Shown here: in pieces, positions 1 to 8,305 of the stretch | Position numbering within the stretch: the stretch's first letter is position 1 | Layout of the letters: each line of letters starts with the position of its first letter | From: Nitrospirota bacterium | GTDB lineage: Bacteria > JACPQY01 | Direction of reading: 5' to 3' | Assembly: GCA_016190245.1 (NCBI GenBank) | Contig: JACPQY010000083.1 | Span: 11,899-75,898 of the forward strand | DNA length: 64,000 nucleotides | The notes under the pieces: generated by a model | The model's database searches: none | What the model was told of the DNA's origin: nothing | What the model saw: the letters and a program-made list of their open reading frames with translations, nothing else | Translations under genes and position numbers: made by a program

Positions 1-147
1 GTCCGCGACCTCACGCTGGATGTCCGCCTGCCACGCCGCTTCGGCGGCTCGCACCGGATGGAGGCCACCCTCGAATGGGGCGAGCGCCGCGAACGCCTCC
101 ACTTCGACGCGGAGCACGAAACCTGGTCTTCCGGGGGCAAATCTTGA
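1..147 (+). CDS. C-terminal end of an unidentified protein (cut by window edge)
   Basis: Frame 1 is open from the first base to a TGA at 145-147 and encodes the last 48 residues of a protein whose start lies outside the window. The tail is charged (LEWGERRERLHFDAEHE) and shows no motif I recognise. Its stop overlaps the TTG start of the next gene by four bases (TTGA), which suggests translational coupling and a shared operon. Function cannot be assigned. Confidence 0.55.
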   Translation, partial: VRDLTLDVRLPRRFGGSHRMEATLEWGERRERLHFDAEHETWSSGGKS

Positions 148-1166
148 GCCGCGCTCATGTATCCGGCCTCGCCCTCTTGCTGCTCATGAGTTGTGCCGAG
201 GGCGAGTCGCCCAGGAAGCTGATCCCCGTGATCCGGAACGACGCGTTCAGGAATAACACCGCCATCACTCTCCTCCGGTCTGAAGGTCAACCCCTGAACG
301 ATCACGGCCTGATCCAAGACTCGCGCGGAACCTGGCATCTGTTTGCCATCGCCAGCAAAACCGACGGTGGCTTCTCCCTCGGAAACTCGCTCGAAAGCGG
401 ACTGGCCCACGCAACGGCGCCCTCGATCCCGGCCGAAATGGAACGCCATCAGGACGTCCTCATCGCGAAAGAGTTTGACTCATGCAGCGTGTGGGCGCCT
501 CACGCCATCGAGCACCAGGAAACCGTGTACCTCTTCTTCACCGACGCCCAGATCTGCGAAAACGCCGCCGCACACGTGTTCAAGATGAAGCTCGCCACGG
601 CCTCGCCGGACAATCTGTTCGACTGGACTCTCGTGGGAACTGTGTTTGAAGACATCGGCTTCACGCGCGATCCCTTCCTTCTTCGCGATGAAGCCAAGGG
701 GCTTTGGAGGATCTACTACAACCGCAAGATCGAGCCGGATGTTCCCGGCGGAATGACGGCGGTATCGTTCAAGACCTCTACCGATCTGATCCATTGGTCC
801 GAAGAAACATTCAACATCATGGACGACATCCCCGATACCCAGATCTTCGCGGGCGCGGCCGAATCCCCGCAGGTCATCTACAACGCCGGCTACTACTATC
901 TGTTCTTCACACATCCCGCGATGCCCGCGACGGCCGACACCTACACCGAAACGGCGGTCTATCGCTCGCAGGATCCCACGTCCTTCGGCTCCTTCATGGA
1001 TCGGATCGCAACGGTGTGGACCCACGCACCCGAAATCCTCCGACTCGGGAACGACTGGTTCATCACGCACACCGGCGATCCCGGCACGATCCCCGGCGGG
1101 GTGCCGGGCTTTCGGGTCCCCGGCGTTGAAATGGCTCCGCTGGATTGGATCCCTGATCCGCGCTGA
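144..1166 (+). CDS. Lipoprotein with GH43/GH32-like five-bladed beta-propeller fold
   Basis: I place the start at TTG 144 because the protein then begins MSRAHVSGLALLLLMSCAEG, a signal peptide with lipobox LMSC, so the mature protein should be a membrane-anchored lipoprotein. The rest looks like a five-bladed propeller of the glycosyl hydrolase 43/32/68 type. It has repeated blade motifs: a WAPHAI segment, TRDPFLLRDE (acidic residue after a strand), and ESPQVIYNAGYYYLFFT. Such proteins hydrolyse or bind plant or microbial polysaccharides, but substrate and catalytic status cannot be read here. It overlaps the upstream partial gene by 4 bp. The family is inferred from motif style, not from a search. 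Confidence 0.6.
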   Translation: MSRAHVSGLALLLLMSCAEGESPRKLIPVIRNDAFRNNTAITLLRSEGQPLNDHGLIQDSRGTWHLFAIASKTDGGFSLGNSLESGLAHATAPSIPAEMERHQDVLIAKEFDSCSVWAPHAIEHQETVYLFFTDAQICENAAAHVFKMKLATASPDNLFDWTLVGTVFEDIGFTRDPFLLRDEAKGLWRIYYNRKIEPDVPGGMTAVSFKTSTDLIHWSEETFNIMDDIPDTQIFAGAAESPQVIYNAGYYYLFFTHPAMPATADTYTETAVYRSQDPTSFGSFMDRIATVWTHAPEILRLGNDWFITHTGDPGTIPGGVPGFRVPGVEMAPLDWIPDPR

Positions 1167-1435
1167 AGGTCAGGCCGGCAGTTCGTATGACACGTGTTGG
1201 CGAGATCTTCTCCTCATGAGATGGCTTCGCTTGCTACTCTGCGACTATGCTCTGCGACCCGTTCTCCATAGCAGTAGTCTGCTACTGCGAAGGGTGAAAG
1301 CGCTACGCATGGCAGAGAGCGCTGCGTAGCACGAGTCGCTCGCAATGACAGGGGAGTGGCGTCATTGCGACGGAGGCCCCGCCATCCGGCGGGGACGACC
1401 GAAGCAATCTCGGTCCCGAGCTACCCTACAAGCCA
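1167..1435. repeat. Intergenic region with dispersed palindromic repeat
   Basis: No gene is seen between the convergent genes. The segment around 1345-1425 contains the motif GTCATTGCGACGG followed by GCCCCGCCATCCGGCGGGG and CGAAGCAATCTC, and the complementary motif CGCTCGCAATGACAG lies just upstream. This is the widespread 'CATTGCGA...GAAGCAATC' type of dispersed repeat that folds into a hairpin. It may also terminate transcription from both sides. Confidence 0.5.
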
Positions 1436-2827
1436 CTACTCCTTCAGGATCTCGCGCATTTCGCGCTGGACGCGCTTGCCGTCGGGGCTCTCCTCGCCGA
1501 AGAGGGCAATCGATTTCTTGTAGTGCTCGGCCGCCTTCTCCGGTTCGTCGATCGAGAGGTAGTAGCGCGCCAGGGAGTAGTGGGCCGGACCGAGCTTCTC
1601 ATCCCTCCCCAGAAGAACACCGAGCTGATAATTGGCCTCGGACGAATAGGGATTGCGGTCCACGGCCTTCTGGTAGGCGGCGATCGCCTCCTGGGTGAGC
1701 CCCTTCGCCTCGTAGCACCGGGCGAGATAGTGCCAACTCAGGTAATCGTTGGGGAAGAGCCGCGTGGACGTCTGAAGAGTCGGCAGCGCCTGGTCCGGTG
1801 CGCCCATGTCGAGGTAGGCGCGCCCGAGATCGCGCTCGATGTCGGGAAGGGCGCGAAACTCCTCTGACAAGCCCTTGAGCTGTTCGGCCGCCTGCGCCGG
1901 TCGCCCCGCGGCCAACTGCGCGATACCGAGGAGATAGCGTGAGTGATCGCCCGGCTGTTTCTCGGCCTCTTCTCGATAGGCCGCTTGTACCACCTCCGAC
2001 GAGGGACTGTAGCGCACACGAATGGTGGTGCGGAACTTCTCGAACGGCAGGGGCGGGCTTTCGGGCGCCGGCGGCCCGTCCTCCGGCGGCGTGGCCGCGG
2101 CGCGAATACGGTCCTCCTCCAGCGGATGGGTAAGGAGGTACGGAGGGAGGTTGGTCGGATTCAGCCGGGTGGCCTGTTTCATCTTCTCGAAGAGCGTCTG
2201 GATCCCTTTCGGCTTGTACCCCGCGGCCCTCATCATGCGCAGGCCCTCCTTGTCGGCCTCCCGCTCCTGCTGGCGGCTGAAGGCGTACTTGGCCTGGAGG
2301 TTCGCCCCCGCCGCGCCCGCCATGATCCCCATCGCGGCCTTGGGATTGTCCGGGACCAGGAACATGCCGCCGAGCATGGCGGCAAACATGCCGATATCGA
2401 GCAGGCTCCCCTTCGAGAGACTCTGGGAGGCGTGGCGGCGGTTCACGTGGGCGACCTCGTGCGCCATCACCGCCGCCAACTCGTCCGGCGTGTCGATGAT
2501 CGAGAGGAGACCCGTGTTGAGATAGATGTAGCCGCCGGGGACCGCAAAGGCGTTGATGTCATCGTCCTCAATCACCACGAACCGGTAGAAGAACGGCTGC
2601 GGCTCGACGGTGCGGACGAGCGAGCCGCCGATCTTCTCCACGTAGTCCTGCACGTCCGGATCCCGACTCAGCCGGAGATATTCGCGCACCTGGGAATGGA
2701 ACCGCCGGCCCACCTGCTCCTCATCAGCCCGCGTCAGCCGGTTCCACCCACCCCACGTCGCCTGGGGAAATAGGCCGGCGGCAAGGGCCATCAGCCCAAG
2801 TCCGCGAAAAAATGAACCGGCCCTCAC
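1436..2827 (-). CDS. Periplasmic M48 family metalloprotease with TPR repeats (BepA-like)
   Basis: The 463-residue protein has an N-terminal signal peptide (cleavage near TWG, about residue 26). An M48 protease domain follows, with the zinc motif HEVAH at residues 123-127 and the downstream ligand segment EREADKEG. The C-terminal half (about 270-460) is a set of tetratricopeptide repeats. This is the architecture of BepA/YfgC, a periplasmic protease and chaperone that supervises outer-membrane protein assembly. An outer-membrane quality-control role is inferred from architecture. It is convergent with the upstream lipoprotein and about 100 bp from the next gene. Confidence 0.85.
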   Translation of the reverse strand: MRAGSFFRGLGLMALAAGLFPQATWGGWNRLTRADEEQVGRRFHSQVREYLRLSRDPDVQDYVEKIGGSLVRTVEPQPFFYRFVVIEDDDINAFAVPGGYIYLNTGLLSIIDTPDELAAVMAHEVAHVNRRHASQSLSKGSLLDIGMFAAMLGGMFLVPDNPKAAMGIMAGAAGANLQAKYAFSRQQEREADKEGLRMMRAAGYKPKGIQTLFEKMKQATRLNPTNLPPYLLTHPLEEDRIRAAATPPEDGPPAPESPPLPFEKFRTTIRVRYSPSSEVVQAAYREEAEKQPGDHSRYLLGIAQLAAGRPAQAAEQLKGLSEEFRALPDIERDLGRAYLDMGAPDQALPTLQTSTRLFPNDYLSWHYLARCYEAKGLTQEAIAAYQKAVDRNPYSSEANYQLGVLLGRDEKLGPAHYSLARYYLSIDEPEKAAEHYKKSIALFGEESPDGKRVQREMREILKE

Positions 2828-2928
2828 GACGATGGATCCCCCTGTGCACGATAGTAGACCATTCCCCTCACCCTGTCACACTCCCTCCCGATTGTGAATA
2901 CGGGCCGAGTTGGCACGCTTGGCCGTTC

Positions 2929-3636
2929 TCAGCGTGCGCCCGACCTGCCCTCCGGCCGACCCAGTTCCCGGACGTCGCGGTCAACAAGGCTCGGAATGGG
3001 CAGCAGAGGGGCGAGAGGGCATGCCTCGCAGCGGGGGCGGGAACGGCAGTATTCCTTTCCGACCCGCACGATGAGGGCGTGGTACTCGTTGAAGAGACGG
3101 ATCTCGGCGGGCAGTCCGCCGGCAAAGATTGACTGGAGTTGTGCGTAGTCCGCCTTCGGTCCGGCCCAGCCATGGCGGGCAAAGATGCGCCGCGTGTAGG
3201 CATCCACGACAAAGATGGGCTTGTCGAGGGCATAGAGGAGAATGCTGTCGGCCGTTTCGGGTCCGACACCGTGTACATCGAGTAGTTCCTGCCGAAGCTC
3301 CGGCAGGGGTTGGCGCGCCATCTTCCTCACGCTCCCACCGTAGCGGGCGACGAAGTAGCGAACGTAGGATCTGAGGCGCCGCGCCTTGACACGGAAGTAT
3401 CCCGAGGGGCGGATCAGGGAAGCCAATCGGCCCAGCGGAGCCTCGGCGATCCGCCGCGGGTTCAGCATGCGCGCGCGCTTGAGGTTGGCGATCGCCTTTT
3501 CGACGTTGCCCCAGTTCGTATTCTGGGTGAGCACGGCTCCGACCATCACCTCGAAGGGCGTCTCCCCGGGCCACCAGTGCTGCGGGCCGAGACGATCAAA
3601 CATCAGGCGGTAGATCTTGAGCAGAGGGGGCTTCAT
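2929..3636 (-). CDS. Endonuclease III-related DNA glycosylase (HhH-GPD family)
   Basis: About 235 residues from the internal Met at 3636, where family members usually begin (MKPPLLKIYRL, then FEVMVGAVLTQNT); the longer ORF start at 3711 would run into the queA promoter region. It carries the helix-hairpin-helix GVGPETADSIL and the catalytic Asp in VVDAYTRR. The lysine of bifunctional EndoIII is replaced by Glu in GPET, as in the COG2231-type branch, which suggests a monofunctional glycosylase. The C-terminus keeps three cysteines (CRSRPRCEAC), and I see no fourth one, so an intact 4Fe-4S cluster is doubtful. Likely role: removal of damaged bases from DNA. Divergent from queA. Confidence 0.8.
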   Translation of the reverse strand: MKPPLLKIYRLMFDRLGPQHWWPGETPFEVMVGAVLTQNTNWGNVEKAIANLKRARMLNPRRIAEAPLGRLASLIRPSGYFRVKARRLRSYVRYFVARYGGSVRKMARQPLPELRQELLDVHGVGPETADSILLYALDKPIFVVDAYTRRIFARHGWAGPKADYAQLQSIFAGGLPAEIRLFNEYHALIVRVGKEYCRSRPRCEACPLAPLLPIPSLVDRDVRELGRPEGRSGAR

Positions 3637-3712
3637 CCGGCGCAGATTACCCGGTCCATGGAGTGTGATAAAGAAGAAATCCTCCGGGCCGACGGCGACC
3701 CGCGCCCACATC

Positions 3713-4801
3713 GTGGCCGACCGATCACCTGCAAAGGAACACGGCGGGGAGGACCTCGACTACGTGCTCCCCCGGGAGAGGATTGCCCTGGTCCCGCCCG
3801 ATCGCCGAGAGGACGCCCGTCTCCTGGTGCTCGACCCTCCCACCGGCGCGATCGAGCACGAGGAATTCCCCCGCCTTGTGAACCGGCTGGTCGAAGGGGA
3901 CGTTCTCGTGCTCAACGACACGCGCGTCATCCCCGCCCGGCTCCGGGCGCGCAGACCGTCCGGAGGGGCGGCCGAGATTCTCCTGCTTCGGCGCGAGCGC
4001 TCCGAGTCACGATGGTATGCGCTCGCCCGCCCTCGGAACCGCCTTCGGTTGGGCACCACCCTCACGCTCCCGGGCGAGGCATCGGCCCGGGTCGTTGAAC
4101 GGGGACCGAGCACGGTCCTGGTCGAACTGGACACAAAGGACCGACCCATCGAGACCTATCTTGACCGGTGGGGCGAGCCCCCGGTGCCTCCGTATGTGCG
4201 CCGGCGTGAGGGCGATCCGAGGATCCAATTGGACCGAGAACGCTACCAGACAGCGTACGCCAAGAACCCCGGCTCCATCGCGGCGCCCACGGCGGGTCTC
4301 CACTTCACGCCCGAGATCCTCGCGGCCCTCCACGCGAAGGGCGTGGAGACCTGCTTCATCACCCTCCACGTCGGCCGTTCAACGTTCTTGTCCCTCGACG
4401 ATCTGCCGCCCGGCGCGACCACACTCCCCCCCGAGATCTACGACATCCCCGAAGAGACCGCCCACAGCATCGCCCGCGCCGCCGAGGAGGGGCGGAGGGT
4501 CGTGGCGGTGGGCACGACCGTGACGCGCACCCTCGAGGATGCGTTCGCCCACCACGGCTCGGTTCCGCCGGGCCGGGCCGAGGCCTCGATCTTCATCCGA
4601 CCGGGCCATCGCTTCAAGGTCGTGAGCGCCCTCCTGACCAACTTCCACCAACCGCGCACGACCGTTTTTGCACTCGCCTGCGCCTTCGCGGGGACGGATT
4701 TCCTCAAACGTGCCTACGCCGAGGCCATCGAGAAGAAGTATCGTTTTCTTTCGTACGGGGATGCCGTGCTCATGCTGCGGCCGCAGGCCGCAGGGCCGTG
4801 A
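3713..4801 (+). CDS. queA: S-adenosylmethionine:tRNA ribosyltransferase-isomerase QueA
   Basis: Converts preQ1 in tRNA to epoxyqueuosine using the ribosyl group of SAM. The family N-terminus (DLDYVLPRERIAL), NDTRVIPARL, AAPTAGLHFT, the HVG segment and LLTNFHQP are all present. The reading frame extends upstream to 3617, but family proteins start just before the DxxLP motif, so I chose GTG 3713; GTG 3665 is also possible. The last codons (LRPQAAGP) come from a GC-rich palindrome GCGGCCGCAGGCCGC, apparently a repeat overlapping the gene end. It stands alone, divergent from the glycosylase gene. Confidence 0.92.
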   Translation: MADRSPAKEHGGEDLDYVLPRERIALVPPDRREDARLLVLDPPTGAIEHEEFPRLVNRLVEGDVLVLNDTRVIPARLRARRPSGGAAEILLLRRERSESRWYALARPRNRLRLGTTLTLPGEASARVVERGPSTVLVELDTKDRPIETYLDRWGEPPVPPYVRRREGDPRIQLDRERYQTAYAKNPGSIAAPTAGLHFTPEILAALHAKGVETCFITLHVGRSTFLSLDDLPPGATTLPPEIYDIPEETAHSIARAAEEGRRVVAVGTTVTRTLEDAFAHHGSVPPGRAEASIFIRPGHRFKVVSALLTNFHQPRTTVFALACAFAGTDFLKRAYAEAIEKKYRFLSYGDAVLMLRPQAAGP

Positions 4802-4925
4802 ACCAAGGAACCCGTGAGCCGGCAGGAGGGTGTCCCGCGTGTTCTCGGATTCACCGGTTCACCAATTCAGCGTCCCTTCCACTGCGCCGGGCGTTTCTGG
4901 AAGGCCGTCCGCGGCCTTTCAGAAA
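4798..4925 (-). repeat. Repeat carrying a remnant of an enoyl-CoA hydratase gene end
   Basis: On the minus strand, 4867-4902 encodes FQKRPAQWKGR and a stop. This nearly matches the last residues of the intact echA gene at 10008 (FFQKRPPQWKGR). Downstream of both stops lie similar 'GGAACCCGTGA ... TTCACCGGTTCACC' sequences that form hairpins. The segment is therefore a duplicated echA 3' end plus terminator-like repeat. It now forms the 3' end of the Phd-type antitoxin gene. Confidence 0.6.
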
Positions 4926-5159
4926 TCGCGTGGACGCAGTTGTCCTGCCTCTCTCTTTTCGGACGAGTGAGACGAGTCCCTGCGTCGTCACTCGTACTTT
5001 GATGGAGGGAACATCCAGTGGGGACATTTGTGTACGTTCGGGCGCAAGCGCAAACGTCCGCCCGTCTTTCCGTCGGATCAGGACTTTTCCGGAAACTTCG
5101 GCTTTGTCCAGCACGCTGGCGAGTTTCTGTCGAGCTTCGGAATATGTGTAGACCTGCAT
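4851..5159 (-). CDS. Phd/YefM-type antitoxin with aberrant C-terminal extension
   Basis: Residues 1-75 read as a Phd-fold antitoxin (MQVYTYSEARQKLASVLDKA, then LIRRKDGRTFAL and SPLDVPSIKV). The last 25 or so residues (RFLKGRGRPSRNARRS...) are translated from the echA-derived repeat in another frame and are unlike any antitoxin tail, so the gene seems to have lost its native stop. The gene follows the PIN toxin by 3 bp, the reverse of the usual antitoxin-first order. It should bind and neutralise the PIN RNase and repress the pair. Confidence 0.75.
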   Translation of the reverse strand: MQVYTYSEARQKLASVLDKAEVSGKVLIRRKDGRTFALAPERTQMSPLDVPSIKVRVTTQGLVSLVRKERGRTTASTRFLKGRGRPSRNARRSGRDAELVNR

Positions 5160-5162
5160 GGT

Positions 5163-5555
5163 TCACACCTCCAGAACATGGATGCCCATCTTCCCGGCCG
5201 CTCGTCTGAGCGAGCGATCCAAGGTCAGCAACGGCGCGGCATGTCGTGCCGCGCAGTCCAGGAAGTACGCGTCGTACGCGTACAAGTGGTTTGCATGAGC
5301 GATGGACACGGCATTCTCCAGATCCACCGCCAAGTAGCGGATGGGGATGGACTGGAAAATGGTCAGCCCCCGCCTGGCCTGTTCAAGACCCAGGCGATGC
5401 TGTTTCAGCATCGCCGAGAACGCGTTTCCGATTTCCCACGGGATGGACCCTGGTCCCACCAGGTTATGTCCCGTAGTGACCTCGACAACACGATCCCGTT
5501 CCGGTTCACCAACCACCACGGCGAGAACGGCTGAGGCATCGATCACAATGTCCAT
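5163..5555 (-). CDS. PIN-domain RNase toxin (VapC-like)
   Basis: About 130 residues starting at the internal ATG 5555, which has AAAAGGAG six bases upstream. It has the PIN acidic residues: D in VIDASAV near the N-terminus, E in PWEIGNA, D in YDAYFLDCA and D in LTLDRSL. PIN toxins cleave RNA using Mg2+ and so stop translation. It is paired with the downstream Phd-type antitoxin. The pair sits next to the integron array but no attC site is visible around it. Confidence 0.85.
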   Translation of the reverse strand: MDIVIDASAVLAVVVGEPERDRVVEVTTGHNLVGPGSIPWEIGNAFSAMLKQHRLGLEQARRGLTIFQSIPIRYLAVDLENAVSIAHANHLYAYDAYFLDCAARHAAPLLTLDRSLRRAAGKMGIHVLEV

Positions 5556-5715
5556 CACAACTCCTTTTCCATACCACATGGACAATTGTACAATGCAGGG
5601 TCACGATGTCAATCTCTCTTGGCAAACATTCGCAATCCGGCTGCGACTGGTCATGCCCGGGTTGCCGGCCACTCTTGAAGAGCGTGGATGCCTCTGCTGG
5701 AATCCGATTGAGACT

Positions 5716-5889
5716 ATGACCGTTTCCGCGCTCGCCCAAACTATCCGCCACCTTCCTACCCCGGACCGGATCAAGCTTTTCGATCGGCTTGGCCCGACGC
5801 TGGAAGACTACCTTCTCACCAAGATAGTCCACGACCGCTTCAGGAAGGCCTCCTACAAGCGGATTCCCTGGGCAGATCTCAAACCCTGA
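5716..5889 (+). CDS. Small antitoxin-like protein next to a decayed relE
   Basis: A 57-residue ORF (MTVSALAQTIRHLPTPDR...) ending RIPWADLKP. It lies directly before the remains of a RelE toxin in the same direction, and its size and charge fit the short antitoxins found before RelE/ParE genes. No clear DNA-binding motif is seen. The assignment rests on position; with the toxin broken it may be a relic. Confidence 0.45.
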   Translation: MTVSALAQTIRHLPTPDRIKLFDRLGPTLEDYLLTKIVHDRFRKASYKRIPWADLKP

Positions 5890-5890
5890 G

Positions 5891-6034
5891 GTTTTGCCAG
5901 GTCGAATTCCTCGAGGAAGCGGCGACTTCCGAATCGTCTACAGCGTGAACGAGAGGACCAAGACGGTCGAAGTTGGAGTCGTCTGCCACAGGTCGCAGGT
6001 CTACCAAATCGCCCTCCAGCGCCGCCTCGCCTGA
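5891..6034 (+). pseudogene. C-terminal remnant of a RelE/ParE-family toxin
   Basis: The open frame from 5891 to the TGA at 6032-6034 encodes the C-terminal half of a RelE fold: SGDFRIVYSVNERTKTVEV followed by HRSQVYQ. The N-terminal 40-50 residues and a start codon are missing, so the gene is truncated by deletion. It ends 7 bp before the outermost attC site, so it marks the boundary of the integron array. Confidence 0.7.
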
Positions 6035-6041
6035 ACCTCCA

Positions 6042-6094
6042 GCCTAACGCTCGGCATCAGCGGCGCGGCGAGCCGCGTCCGCTGCAACCGGTTG

Positions 6095-6100
<6 letters not shown>
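6042..6100 (-). other. attC recombination site (59-base element), brnTA cassette
   Basis: Boundary motifs GCCTAAC (6042-6048) and GTTAGCG (6094-6100) enclose an imperfect palindrome: AACGCTC, TCAGCGGC, a GC spacer, then GTCCGCTGCAACC. This is the R''-L''-L'-R' plan of integron attC sites. Length is 59 bp. On the minus strand the core site reads GTTAGGC. The brnA stop codon (6095-6097) lies inside the R'' box, as in compact cassettes. Confidence 0.85.
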
Positions 6101-6623
<523 letters not shown>

Positions 6624-6643
6624 TCATATCATGGGTTCCGTCA

Positions 6644-6701
6644 GGCGAACGCTCGCGATCAGCCGCCGCGATTTGCGGTCGGCTGCATCGCGTGGTTAGA
6701 T
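6644..6701 (-). other. attC recombination site, mazEF cassette
   Basis: The plus strand shows GGCGAAC (6644-6650, slightly degenerate) and GTTAGAT (6695-6701) bounding AACGCTC, TCAGCCGCC and GTCGGCTGCA arms. These are arranged as in the neighbouring attC sites, with the same TCAGC/GCTGCA inner boxes. 58 bp. The mazF stop codon (6696-6698) lies inside the R'' box. Confidence 0.8.
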
Positions 6702-7034
6702 TCCGATGATTTCATTGAGGCCCTCGACGACCTGCGCAATCTCCTCGGGCGAGGCGTGCTTGAGTCTTGCCCCGATGCGCTCGGCGGCAACCGTGCGAAT
6801 CTGGCTGATTTTGACCCACGAACGCTTCGGCAGCTTTGGCGCCTGAAGCTCTAGGGTCAGCGGAAAGCCGGCGCGCTGAGGCTGACTCGTCAACGCCACC
6901 GCGATGACGGTCCCCGAGCGCTCGTTGAACACGTCGTGGCTGAGAACCAGCACTGGGCGCAAGCCCGCCTGCTCGCGGCCGCGTACCGGGTTAAGGTCGG
7001 CCCACCGGATCTCGCCCCTCAGTATTCGGGCCAA
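6696..7034 (-). CDS. MazF/PemK-family endoribonuclease toxin (integron cassette)
   Basis: A 112-residue MazF family protein: [28 protein letters not shown], a hydrophobic [11 protein letters not shown] strand and the [13 protein letters not shown] segment. It should cleave mRNA at short sequence motifs. It overlaps the end of the upstream antitoxin gene by 16 bp. The operon fills one integron cassette between attC sites at 7315 and 6644. Confidence 0.88.
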   Translation of the reverse strand: MARILRGEIRWADLNPVRGREQAGLRPVLVLSHDVFNERSGTVIAVALTSQPQRAGFPLTLELQAPKLPKRSWVKISQIRTVAAERIGARLKHASPEEIAQVVEGLNEIIGI

Positions 7035-7261
7035 GCGTCGATCTCCTGCCCCAAGCCTTCTTCAGCAAGCGCTTTCTCGAAGTTGGGATCCAGCTTTGCA
7101 CATTCGATCGCCAAACGGTCGCGCTCCATCCGCGTGAGCTTTTCGGCCACGGCCGATTGGATGGCCCGGCTACGGTTGGGATAGACCTTTTTTGCAACGA
7201 GGCCATCGACGCGCTCCAACGTTCCGCTGTCGATGGTGATGGCAACTTTGATACTGCTCAT
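7019..7261 (-). CDS. Ribbon-helix-helix antitoxin of the MazF toxin
   Basis: An 80-residue protein with an N-terminal ribbon-helix-helix ([18 protein letters not shown], then [12 protein letters not shown]). The acidic C-terminus ([19 protein letters not shown]) fits toxin neutralisation. The start ATG 7261 is preceded by TTGGAGG. A perfect palindrome at 7275-7295 lies just upstream and is the likely binding site for autorepression. Confidence 0.85.
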   Translation of the reverse strand: MSSIKVAITIDSGTLERVDGLVAKKVYPNRSRAIQSAVAEKLTRMERDRLAIECAKLDPNFEKALAEEGLGQEIDAWPEY

Positions 7262-7274
7262 GGCGCACCTCCAA

Positions 7275-7295
7275 GGTATGACAATTTATCATACC
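7275..7295 (-). promoter_or_regulatory. Operator palindrome of the mazEF cassette
   Basis: GGTATGA and TCATACC form perfect 7-base arms around a 7-base centre 13 bp before the antitoxin start. The minus strand reads TATGATAAAT here, which can serve as a -10 box, so the operator would overlap the promoter. The cassette thus seems to carry its own promoter, as toxin-antitoxin cassettes usually do. Confidence 0.65.
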
Positions 7296-7314
7296 TCATG
7301 GGCGCGCGCAAGGA

Positions 7315-7376
7315 ATCTAACGCTCCGGTTCAGCGGCGGGCCGCGCAGCGCCGTCCGCTGCATGCTGTTGTTAGGC
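7315..7376 (-). other. attC recombination site, TIGR02391 cassette
   Basis: ATCTAAC (7315-7321) and GTTAGGC (7370-7376) are perfect matches to the RYYYAAC and GTTRRRY boxes. Between them lie AACGCTC, TCAGCGGC, a GC-rich loop and GTCCGCTGCATG. 62 bp, and closely similar to the site at 6042. Confidence 0.88.
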
Positions 7377-7391
7377 CGCGCAACCCGCGCC

Positions 7392-8195
7392 CTATGTTGC
7401 CGCACGGCGCTTTGCCTCCTCCACCCGATAGGCAAGTAGGCTCAAGAGGGAAATGTACTCTATAGCCCTCTGTTCTGGGCCTTCCGGAAACGCGTGACCG
7501 CCAGGGTTCCGAATGCCCAGCACAGCGCCCTCGAACAAGTGCATCATGCCTTCTTGCTCGTCGAGGTCGGTCGGAGTCGCGAGGTCGTTGAAAAACAGAA
7601 CGGGGTCCTTCCGCGAGAACACCGCCCGGACAAGTGCCGCTCCGTCGACGTCATGACGACCGGAGCGTTCCTTGACGTAGTTGATCAGGGCCTTTGCACC
7701 AGCAAAGACGGCCTCCCAGGGATGCCCATCAAGAAAAAGGTCACGGGCGACGTCCGCGATCCTTGGATGCAGGTTGAGCTTATCGAAATACGACTTCGGC
7801 GCTGGAACCACACCCTGCTCCAAGTCCTGGCGTTTCTCGTAGAGTCGCGCAATGAGACCGTTCAGGATTCCGATAACCTGAGTACGCCCGCGCTGCTTAC
7901 CTTCGACGATCTCGCTCGAATGCATTCCCATGTACAATCCGCCCGCCCAGATATCGATGTGTTCGTGTTCCCGGAACTCTGGCGAGTTGGGGCCGAAGAC
8001 TTCGCGGATCGAGTCGCGAACGTTGCTCCTGGCAACATCCACGGCGCCGGTGTCATTGAACACGGCGGCGGGGATGTCCAGCTGCTCCAGTTCTTCGATC
8101 CTCCGTCGGAGTTTCGCGATGCCTCGCTCGATCTCCTCTACGGATCGAAATTCCCGAGGCTCGATCGCCGGAGGCTCTGGTCGTTTCCTTGCCAT
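7392..8195 (-). CDS. TIGR02391-family protein (integron cassette)
   Basis: A 267-residue protein. The N-terminal 60 residues form a charged helix (EEIERGIAKLRRRIEELEQL). The C-terminal part has the TIGR02391 (Ymh-like) pattern: LHPRIADVARDLFLDGHPWEAVFAGAKAL split over residues 140-170, then EQEGMMHLFEGAV and IRNPGGH. The biochemical role of this family is not known to me; members often occur near restriction or defence genes. It stops just after an attC site and starts 17 bp from the next attC core, so it is one cassette. It probably relies on an upstream promoter because little leader DNA is present. Confidence 0.75.
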   Translation of the reverse strand: MARKRPEPPAIEPREFRSVEEIERGIAKLRRRIEELEQLDIPAAVFNDTGAVDVARSNVRDSIREVFGPNSPEFREHEHIDIWAGGLYMGMHSSEIVEGKQRGRTQVIGILNGLIARLYEKRQDLEQGVVPAPKSYFDKLNLHPRIADVARDLFLDGHPWEAVFAGAKALINYVKERSGRHDVDGAALVRAVFSRKDPVLFFNDLATPTDLDEQEGMMHLFEGAVLGIRNPGGHAFPEGPEQRAIEYISLLSLLAYRVEEAKRRAAT

Positions 8196-8211
8196 GGTGG
8201 ATGCTCTGTCG

Positions 8212-8305
8212 GCCTAACGCCGGAGCTGACTGGCGGTGGCGCGAATTGCGGGGCCGCAGGCCCCAGCAAGGCGTGCCACCGACCGGTCCAGCGATTCTGT
8301 TCGAG
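8212..8305 (-). other. attC-like site with long stem, first cassette
   Basis: It begins with a perfect core GCCTAAC (8212-8218). The far box GTTCGAG (8299-8305) is degenerate. Between them a long imperfect stem can form (CTGGCGGTGGC against GCCACCGACCGG), tipped by the perfect hairpin GGGGCCGCAGGCCCC. At 94 bp it is longer and more diverged than the other three sites. Confidence 0.65.

Noticed and set aside
2894-4098. Long plus-strand ORFs opposite the endonuclease III-like gene and queA upstream frame
   Set aside because: They are antisense shadows of a gene with clear family motifs, rich in Arg/Pro/Ala and without any recognised domain.
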